The notes under the pieces: generated by a model | Told to the model about the DNA's origin: nothing | The model's database searches: none | What the model saw: the letters and a program-made list of their open reading frames with translations, nothing else | Translations under genes and position numbers: made by a program | Source of the DNA: Siphonodentalium dalli | Taxonomy: Eukaryota; Mollusca; Scaphopoda; Gadilida; Siphonodentaliidae | Assembly (NCBI GenBank): GCA_032622095.1 | Contig: CP136061.1 | Location: forward strand, 14,521,287-14,585,286 | Direction: 5' to 3' | DNA length: 64,000 nt | Part shown: piece by piece, positions 44,320 to 54,400 of the stretch | How the letters are laid out: each line of letters starts with the position of its first letter | Numbering within the stretch: position 1 is the first letter of the stretch

Positions 44320-44778
44320 AAAAATGATAAAAATTGTTAAAGAATGTAAGAAATATTTATACCAATTATATGAAATTGTTAGGCCAATGCATTCTCTTAT
44401 ATATGCAAGGGGACCTAAAAAGGACAAAAATTATAAAAGAATGTGAGCAAAACATGATAAAAAGGAATGTAAGAAAAATTTGTAAAAAAATATAAGAAAT
44501 TGTTAGCCCAATGCAAGGCGACCTAAACAAAATTACAACAATTGTTAAAGAATGTAAGAAAAAATTATAAAAATTCATAAAGAATGTAAGAAAAAACGAT
44601 AAAAAAAACATAAAAATTGTTAAAGAATGTAAGAAAAAATGATAGCAATTGTTAAAGATTGTACGAAAAATTGACAACAATGATTAAGAATTGTTAGGCC
44701 AATGCATTCTCATATATGGGAGGCGACCTATGATAGGTCGACTCGCATATACATGTATAAGATAATGCATTGGTAAAG
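44320..44778. mobile_element. Degenerate copy of the hairpin-bearing MITE family
   Basis: A left half-palindrome (GGCCAATGCATTCTCTTATA) starts at about 44,381. A full but mutated palindrome lies at about 44,697-44,773 (GGCGACCTATGATAGGTCGACTCGC). The body between them is a run of imperfect repeats of AATTGTTAAAGAATGTAAG, an expanded version of the AT-rich body in the other copies. The left hairpin has lost its second arm. The minus-strand open frame over this span is low complexity and not a gene. Confidence 0.75.
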
Positions 44779-44929
44779 GGTCTTTAATGTAGTGTAGAAC
44801 AGTTTCGACTCTTATTTTTAAAACAAACATTGTCACACTAAAGACTGATCGGCGTATACAACTATCAGAACATATTTAACCATTTCTATACTAAGTGGAT
44901 TTTCCCAGTCAGTTAAAACTAAACATTGG

Positions 44930-45062
44930 AATGCTCTGTTATTCATTTGGGTGGATGGTAATTTGATAAAAGCAGACGACATATAAATAAAAGTGCAGAA
45001 TGAGCCCTAACTGTTGAGGGAAGTATTTAGATAATAAGTTCAACAAACGGCTTGGTCGTTTT
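44930..45062 (-). repeat. Dispersed repeat, copy 1 (minus orientation)
   Basis: The reverse complement matches the segment near 58,865-58,990: GAACTTATTATCTAAA, CTTCCCTCAA, then TGCACTT and TTTATTTAT, and TGCTTTTATCA. Another copy lies near 48,540-48,690. The class is unknown and it has no coding potential. Confidence 0.7.
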
Positions 45063-45252
45063 TTTAACTTATTATCCGAACGTTAAGTGTCACGTTAATA
45101 CCATCACATTTTCTCCGATTCTCCCTGCAGATTTGTGGCTTCTCACATTGCTGTGTTGTTGTTCACATCAGCCTTCAACTGAATTATACCATTCCGTAAT
45201 TTCCATGTGATTTTAACTGAGCTCTCCTTCCATTTAAAGGGTGCTATACATG

Positions 45253-45305
45253 TATCAGGCATACCACCAGGCATACCACCAGGCATACCACAGGCATACC
45301 ACCAT
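45253..45305. repeat. Short tandem repeat of about 13 bp (CAGGCATACCAC)
   Basis: Four to five copies of CAGGCATACCAC or CCAGGCATACCAC in direct succession. They keep a short frame open but show no sign of being coding. Confidence 0.85.
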
Positions 45306-45401
45306 GCAGGTGTTTATACTGCCTCACTCCTTCAGTCTTATGACACTCGTGATAACGGTATTACTGACGGCTCATATCTAGGTGTACATTTATATCTGCA
45401 G

Positions 45402-45497
45402 TGTTTCATGGAACCTCTGAAGAAACTGCAAGTGGAGGGAATGCTGATGCATGTAGAACCACAGGATCTGTTCGGTAACCTCGACGAAATATGCTAT
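45402..45497 (+). CDS. RhoGEF exon (first visible): DH domain, residues 1-32
   Basis: A TATATCTGCAG acceptor precedes it and a GTGAGT donor follows at 45,498; both boundaries are phase 0. The peptide contains FMEPLKKLQVEGML and PQDLFGNLDEICY, the classic DH segment in which a conserved ...F.N..EI..V motif contacts the GTPase. The motif is completed by the Val that opens the next exon. Residues preceding CFMEP (the first DH helix) must come from an upstream exon that I could not find. Confidence 0.85.
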
Positions 45498-48400
45498 GTG
45501 AGTACCACCACCGGTCTTTCGGTCCTGCGTCACTTGTCCCACTATTTCCATTCCTATCATACCTACATGACAATTGCTTTTTATATCTAAGAGATTTCAC
45601 TATTGCACTACCAATCGTAGCTTACCTATCTCACAAAGGACTAGATCATGCAACATATCTCTATTCTCGCTAATGCCCGTAGAGATCATATTCCACCAGT
45701 ACGAAACCTGGGAACGTTTTGAAGTTTTGACAGGTAACCTTATAAAGTCGAAAAAATAACACAGGAACATATTACTTTGATATTATCTGTTTCTTAATAA
45801 TATACTTCACCGTAGGTGAAGATCCCAACTTGAAATTTCACGATATAAGTAACTTTGTTACCGATTTTCTTTGCGTTTCTTACAATTATGAAAGTTTTCC
45901 CGGGTAAACACAGGAACATATAAGTTATTTGAATGTTTTTGTTTGTGATATCGGCTCTCAAAAGTAACAGAGAAGCATGTAGTTTCGCATTGGGACCTCC
46001 ACATATAGTGAAGATACAGTATTAAGGAACAGATAAATTAATAAATATATTCCCCGTGTCATTTTTTTATAACTTTATGCTCCCTGTCAAAACTTCAAAA
46101 AGTTCCAATGTTTTGTATTGGTGAAATAATTATGATCTCTACGAGTAGTAGAGATTCATGGCATGATCTAACAAAAGACATATTATATGGGAGTGCTTCC
46201 ATCGGAAGTTCAATGTGTCTATCCTGCCTTACCTAGGTGACGATGTCATTCCGAAGGACATGTGTATATATTCGAACTACCCCATGTGTACATCCCCCAT
46301 GAATATCTGCTATACCATCGAAACAAACTACATCTGCATTAACCCTTTACCCAACAAACCGGCCAAAACCGGCCAAATAAAGCTTCAACAGCCTAAAATA
46401 TCTTCGGTCTGTCTCAATAGAACCATACAAATATGGATATCATTGGAACCGGCTCCTTGACCACATTGTGATAGTTACAGTTATGCCCTGTGCCAATGCA
46501 TTCTCTTGTATATGCGAGTCGACCACAGGTCGCCTCGCATATATAAGAGAATGCATTGGCCTAAAAAAATTACCATTTTTTCTTGCATTCTTTAACAATT
46601 TTATAATTTTTAATGTGTTAAGCCAATGCATTCTCTTATATATGCGAGGCGACCTATGGTCGACTCGCATATATAAGAGAATGCATTGGCACAGGGCCGT
46701 TCTATTGGGTAAAGGGATAAAAGATCCATATGTATCATGAATATCAGTCACAGCACAATAGTCAAGCCCCATCTTCTATGAACTATCTATTGTCTAGCAA
46801 ATTACCATTGTTTTTAGTTACTTTTTCCATTCTGATCATTTTCAATATCCACTAAGTTGCAGAAGATAAAATGCATAATCGAAGTGATTAACTTCAACGG
46901 GGGTACTTCAGTCTTATCTTAGGTCTCCCATATCAGTTGATGCCGCGACAGAATGGGATACCCAGAGTGAATTTTGTGACGCCATCCCGCCATGTGGACA
47001 CACTATTTGAAGGCTTGTCTATGCGCTAGTGTTGTCCCCGTTGTCTGCAATGTACCAAACGAAGGATATGGTAGAGTGCTATTGTATAACACATAACTTC
47101 ATACATTTAATGTAACACTATTCTCGGCTACATCTTAAGACCACTGGCGAGTACCAAGAGTTACAAACAGTACACCGAAATACCAGAGTGGAATTGATCG
47201 GTATGTGAATGTGATCGCGATTTGAACGGACTATATCGGAGATTTGATTGGAATTCTGAGCGGGATTTGACCGGAAATGATAGGCATACATCCTGGATGT
47301 GATGTCATCGGAATAACCGAAAGGTGATATACTGTGGGAATTGATTGTTTCCGATCAGAATTTTTGCTTGGGATTTCTCGATATCCAGCCAGTACCCCAT
47401 TGGGATATCAACCAGAAATCCGGCGTAATTCCCAATGAGACTGCAAAAAAATCCCGGACAGAATCCCAATGGTATCTCGCTGGAGTCTCTGTTGAGTTGA
47501 TATTGCATAGACAGTTTTTCAAATTGCTGCGCAATCATATATTAAATCTTCACCATAGGTGCATCGTCCGCTATAGCGTCCGTGTTATCTCCTTTTCATC
47601 CGGATATGCCTGGATATGCCAATATTTTGGCACGGGTGTGAACGGCCGATCAAATACTGATGGACATTTCGCGACCTTTAAAATCCGATCCGTTATACTT
47701 GCACATATCTGCATCGGATCCTATAATTGGTATTTGTTTCTTAATTGTCAAATTCGCATGTTGCGAGGCCCATGTGCTGCTGAAATAGGATTATATATTG
47801 CATGCAGAGACAGTACTGCAAATTGCTGCGCAATCATATATCAAATCTTCACCATAGGTGCATCGTCTGCTAATAGGGCCCGCGCGTGTTATCTTCTTTT
47901 CATCCGGATATGCCTGGATATGCCAATATTTTGGCACGGGTGTGAACGGCCTATCAAATACTGATGGACATTTCGCGACCTTTAAAATCCGATCCGTTAT
48001 ACTTGCACATATCTGCATCGGATCCTATAATTGGTATTTGTTTCTTAATTGTCAAATTCGCATGTTGCGAGGCCCATGTGCTGCTGAAATAGGATTATAT
48101 ATTGCATGCAGAGACAGTACTGCAAATTGCTGCGCAATCATATATCAAATCTTCACCATAGGTGCATCGTCCGCTAATAGGGCCCGCGCGTGTTATCTTC
48201 TTTTCATCCGGATATGCCTGGATATGCCAATATTTTTACGCGGGCGTGAACGGCCGATCAAATACTGATGGAAATTTGCCGACCTTTAAAATCAGATCCG
48301 TTATGCGTGCACATATCTGCATCGGATCCTATAATTGATGTTTGTTTCTTAATTGTCCATATTCGCATGTCGCGCGCCCATGTGCTGCATAAATAGGATT

Positions 48401-51400
48401 ATACATCAGCAATTGCCCGTCACATTGCATGGGAATCTCATTGATTTCACATTATATCAAAATGGAATCCGAATTAACTCTTTCTATACTAAAGCATCAT
48501 CGAGAGTTATTCCATAGGAATTGCATAGGTCGTTATTAAACGTATTATCTGATCATTTCCCTCGATAAATATGGCTCCTTCTGCACTTATATTTATCTGT
48601 GGTCTGCTGTTATCACCATACCATCTGTCCACATCAATAATAGACCATTATCATATACACGTTAATTGATGGGAGAATAAAGTTAGTACACAAAAGGTTA
48701 GTGAAGCCGTGGTATGTGTGTTATATTACATATGTAGGTAAATATCATCCCATTTCACACTAAATTCTAAGTTGCTACATTAACCTGAGAAATAGTAAAA
48801 TTGCACTACTTTGTCATCGAAATAACCGAAAGGTGGTATAATGTGGGAATTTATTGTTATTTTGTTTAGGATTCCGATCAGAATGTTTTGCTGTTATATT
48901 GCAGGTGACGTACACGTTCTGCAAAGAATTCATCGCCCTGTTGCTACGGGACATGAGTGACACCTTATTCGGGGAAACCACGACGTTAATCAACGCGTTC
49001 AACAAGGTAACAAAACAACTAGCCAAGGTGCTAACATGTCCATATCCTTACACATTACCGTAGCCTATATATAAATAAGATATACCACAACAGGGGCGTA
49101 TTGACTGGGATAAAGGCGTGTCTAACTCCCACCTTTGGTGAAACTTAAAAAATGCCATGCCTGACACAACAGTATAATAATATAATAATTGTTTATTCTT
49201 ACGCCATGTGTACATGGGTTTAAAGAAATAAATTTAAGAAAAACACAAATAAACAACAAGATCACAGTGTGGACATGACACGTATTCAAATATATATAAA
49301 TGATGGATGTGACAAATCGATATATATAATAATACATGTATACCATATCATTATATTTTCAACGTTCGGTCTGTGGTCATTGAAAACTGAGGAGAACGGC
49401 TAGTCTTCGGTTGACAACACTGATAAACATGCAGAGCCTCTTCATGAAACTGGGCTTACTATTTGACAAAAGGATGCGGAATTTAGCTTCATTGGGAAAG
49501 TTATAATATGCACGCGGTATGTATCGTTTTCTTTCATCCACAAAAGCATCACAACTCGGAAGCGTGTGGTATTCATCACCGATTACGTTACGGGTACAAA
49601 TATTGATGATTTCAAACACAATAGCATCTTACAAAATTTAAGGTGAACACGTTCGATAATTAAGTTATCGCCCGTACCCCAAGTTTCGCAACCGTAAAGA
49701 AGGACGGGGGTGACAATAGTGTCAAACAGTTGTAAATGAGCTTGTATAGAAAGCTTGTTTTTACGACCGATTTTCAACCTCAGACCAAACGTTTGTTTAA
49801 TTTATTCTAATTGTTTGATATTCCAACCAGTATTTAGTCTGGCAATAATTTTTAGCTCAAAGGTTGAATATTTGTTTCAATTTTTTTTAATAAAATGGCC
49901 ACCAGTTGAACATTTTCATTCGTTAGGGCTGTCTACGGATGGAAATGTCCACGTCACTGTATATCAATGTAAAGATGGTATATCTCACCCCATGTAATGT
50001 TGTTGTTAAGATACATCTATGTGAATATGTATCTCTACTTTGAGCTTTGAATTGATTCATGTGTTAGGAACAACTTGAGTTGAAACGGATAACCAATAGA
50101 CGTGGCTGTCACAATGGAAGGTCTGCCTTGAACTATGTTAGAACGTCACATTGTGATGATGTCATCGGTGCATCGTTTTGATTGAAACTCGTTCTTGTTT
50201 AACACTGTTAAGATAAATATGTGTAACATTCTTGTCTTTTTGTTATTAAAAATGCAATGACCACTTACACAGTTTCATATGAATTCTTTGATTTGTTGCC
50301 GGGAATAAATATAGACGATATTTAACGTGATGCTAAACCATTGTTATTGCATTGTTGTATAGGTTAATCAATACAGGTAAGTGGGTGCCTGCCAAGGTAA
50401 CACATCTGCCAGGGTCAACGAAAATCACACCTAGCCCTCCGGAATGACATTAACAAGTCAGAATGGAGCACTGGCTGACCGACTTTACGGCCTTTCCATT
50501 TGTCAACATAAGTAGAGTGAAAGAAATAATGGCTTACAGCCTATCCGTCATATAATTTCCCCACATAATGACGGTGGTGCACAAATTTCTGGATGTCAAC
50601 ATAAATGGGAGGTTGTCTGCTATGCATATTAAAGAAGATTCGAGGCTAAATGTGATGATGACCAAGGTCCCAATTTATCGCAGAAAATTTGCTCCTCGTT
50701 CTGATGACATGAATTTTGACGTGGAGGCTAGATACTGGAGCGGTTTATTGGAATTTTGAAAATAGTTTTAGAACATACCCCACAAAACAAGATTCATTTA
50801 ATATAAACAGAACATGATGCACCCTGGTGCAAACATTACATGAAGTATGATGCTAAACCATTGTTATTGCATTGTAGTTTTCTTCACTAACAAAGGATGG
50901 TGCTGTATATCACACATACTGTCTCAATTACACCAATGCGCTAGAATACTTGGAATCATTGCGACAAGTGGACGATTTCAAAGACTTCCAAAAAGTGAGT
51001 ACAGCTACCCCATCATACAACTATGATACAACTACCCAATCATACAACTACTCCATCATAAAACCACCCCATCCGTATATGCCACAGCTCCATTATTTTA
51101 ACATAAGTCATCTAAACAGAAGTCTAAAAAATAATATATTATCAAACTATTCATATACATGCATTGTCAATTGCCTTCACAAAACATTTTATATTTGCAA
51201 CAGCACCAATGTTTAAATACACATAGTACACTAATCCCCTTATCTAGGATGTTTTTCCCTGTATGTCTCGCCTTTCTTATATGCATTGGGTTCGTTTAGT
51301 AACTATCCCTAGGAAACATGACTTACAAGACGATGGAACCACCTGCGCAATGACGCATTGCTCGTATTGCCAACTGTACGTTGTATATCAACATCCGCAT

Positions 51401-54400
51401 ATTACTCAAGCTTGGAACCTAATATACACTTCATTCACATTCATATTTTCAATCGGTCATCTTTTGTATATGTATTTGTTATATCGTGCCAGGGGTAGCA
51501 GGAAGACGGCAAACAATGGCGTTGTTGCCCATGTGTAATAGATAAATAGTATTATATGCCAAATGTCATTTTATTGGTTATTGTGCAAATAGAATTAAAA
51601 TAAATATAAAATAAAAACACGATAGGCTGCTGTATGAGTTTATGAAGCTTATGAGGGAGATGGTCCAGCCTTGCACGTTAGATGGTCCAGCTGGTGAATC
51701 GCATTGCACGTTAGATGGTCCAGTTGGTGAATCGCATTGCACGTTAGATGGTCCAGCCGATAAATCGCATTGCACGTTAGATGGTCCAGCCGATAAATCG
51801 CATTCCACGTTAGATGGTCCAGCCGATAAATCGCATTGCACGTTAGATGGTCCAGCTGATATATCGCATTGCACGTTAGATGGTCCAGCTGGTGAATCGC
51901 ATTGCACGTTAGATGGTCCAGCTGGTGAATCGCATTGCACGTTAGATGGTCCAGCTGATATATCGCATTGCACGTTAGATGGTCCAGCTGGTGAATCGCA
52001 TTGCACGTTAGATGGTCCACCTGGTGAATCGCATTGCACGTTAGATGGTCCAGCTGGCGAATCGCATTGCACGTTAGATGGTCCAGCTGGTAAATCGCAT
52101 TGCACGTTAGATGGTCCAGCCGATAAATCGCATTGCACGTTAGATGGTCCAGCCGATAAATCGCATTGCACGTTAGATGGTCCATCCGGTAAACCGCATT
52201 GCACGTTAGATGGTCCAGCCGATAAATCGCATTGCACGTTAGCTTGTCGTAATACGTTTAGCTACAACACAGTTGGTTCTACTCCCGGTAAGAGCTGATG
52301 GTTGATCCGTGCAAGGGTGGGTCGTCTGATTCGGGTAACTGGTCAAGATTGTCAGTAATTGCTGGGAGTATGTGCATTGTGTATAACAGATTGTAATTGC
52401 AGAGTAGTTATTTCCAGGAGAAAAGTAACCAACTTAATTTACATCTAAGTCTTAAACCCAAATTATTAAGTTTTAAGCTGATGCTCACTACGTGTTGGCG
52501 TTGCTTAGCATCTGAATTCGGAAAGGATCATAATCCTCAATACACTAAGCCCCACATTCCTGCGAACTCATGTATCCCACTACGTGAGTTGATGCGTGAT
52601 CAACACAAATAAACGCTAACTGTGAACCTTAAATGTTCTGAAATAAATCGCACATAAATCATGCACACTCACGTAGTGTGCTCAGTCACATCATACCCAG
52701 AGACGACACATATAAGCTATTAGCTTGTCGAATCCCGTCCATATCATATATGTTTATTATTTTTTAATTACTGTATTATGAATTATATGGATAAAAACTG
52801 TTTATACAGAACTCATGTATCTATAGTTTGTGTTTGTGATTTATTTCAGTGGGCGGAGAGGGACAGCAGATGTAATCGGCTCAAGCTATCAGACCTACTC
52901 GTGGCACCCATGCAGCACTGTATGAAACTACCACTGTTGCTAGGCAACATAAGGAAGTACACCATGGATGGCACCGAACAACAGAGGTTCACAGAATCCA
53001 TACAATCCGTCGAGAGGTCACTACGTGAGTTTGCACACACACCCTCCCTCCCTCACCCTCACACACGCACGCGCGCACACTTAATACAATATGTCGAGAG
53101 GTCACTACGTGAGTTTACACACATACTTTAACGGACATGGCTCATTCGTTCCTTCAATTTTGTTTCTACATAATTTGGAGCGACGAATACGATAGGTCTA
53201 TAAATAAACGAACTGTTGACATACCGGCTCCATATGTTCTGAAAAACACTTGCCGTAGTCACAGCCATTTTTCAGCCGTTTTCAACATTTCGTCAGGAGT
53301 CAAATAAACGCTCTTTATTGCTACCATATCAGGAAGATAATACTATGGAGCGCCCTGTTCTGTTCCATGTCGTGCAAATGGCTGGTTTGTGTTTGGGACC
53401 CAAACACCGTATTCACAGTTTATTTTCCATTTCTTCAATGCGTCTTTTTTGGGTTACAGAATGCTCGTAGAAAGGTAGATCAGATATTTATCGACCTATT
53501 TTGATACTGAGAAAAATTCAAAAGCGAATATTATTATGTGTATTTTGGAGCGCAAACCACCATGTGGCTTTAATACAATCCGCCCAGAGGTCACTGCGTG
53601 AGTTCCCATCTGATACAATTTAAGATCTCCTGCATGAAGTCACGACCTTCACTGATTAGCAGTTGTATTACCGGAGTTCGCAGTCAATCAAACACAGATC
53701 CCACGACCAAGGGCCAGTTTGCAATTGCAATTGCAAAATATGTGGCGTTTTAGGGGATGAATTCCATTTTGGTTTAGAATGTGACGTAATTAAAATTAAT
53801 TAGAGAAATACATCCCACAATATTATTGGAGATATCCAGTTGGATATTCCACGATGTGCTCAAAATATGTAACGTGGCAATACTGAAACGACTTTGTATA
53901 TTTCTAAAAACCTGCATTCAAACGGATAAAATAGTAATCGTACATGAAGGAGGCAGTGAAGTTGGGGTTTCATAACATAATGGAAAGAGCTATTGGCAGT
54001 TCAGTTATGTTGTGTAAATCCCGTTTCATTGTTGAAAATGAAAATACCACTGAAACTATTCATCAAATTGTGTGCCAGTTCAGTACAATCCATATTATTA
54101 TTATTGACTAATGTATGTTATATTCATATTACAAAGTTATTTTACAATGGTGTGTACAGTATGTGTTTTTCTTGTAGGAGTCCAGGTTGTGGTGAAAAGT
54201 CACATTGGACGAGACACGCAGTATCGAGTCCAAAATGACTGTTCACGGCAAATTGGACGAGTTTGAACTAGACAAGATAAAACAATTGCCAATATTAAGT
54301 TAGTACAGAATAAATTAAAATTATGCAAAAATATTCTAAGTTGTCCTTTTTGAGTCGTTTCTCGGTATTTTGAGGTGATTCTTGGAGAGTATTGGTCAGC

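Noticed and set aside
46440-46772. Open frames with 'CANAFSYICESTIGRLAYIRECIGL'-like ends seen at several loci, truncated here for brevity
   Set aside because: The same peptide recurs near 40.9, 46.5 and 59.1 kb only because it reads through the shared MITE palindrome; there is no gene.
47341-48268. 207- and 136-codon open frames as a repeated protein
   Set aside because: They follow the 300-bp tandem repeat inside an intron and contain no recognisable domain. Period lengths of 299 and 304 bp are not multiples of three, so the copies are not read in a constant frame.
51578-52298. Repetitive secreted or structural protein encoded by the 33-bp repeat
   Set aside because: Three overlapping frames are equally open merely because the unit is 33 bp. 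The array sits between exons that splice correctly without it.
54178-54290. Extra exon of the RhoGEF
   Set aside because: There is a plausible acceptor (TTCTTGTAG), but no in-phase donor, and exons 52,850-53,024 and 55,053-55,168 join in the right phase to rebuild the DH helix.
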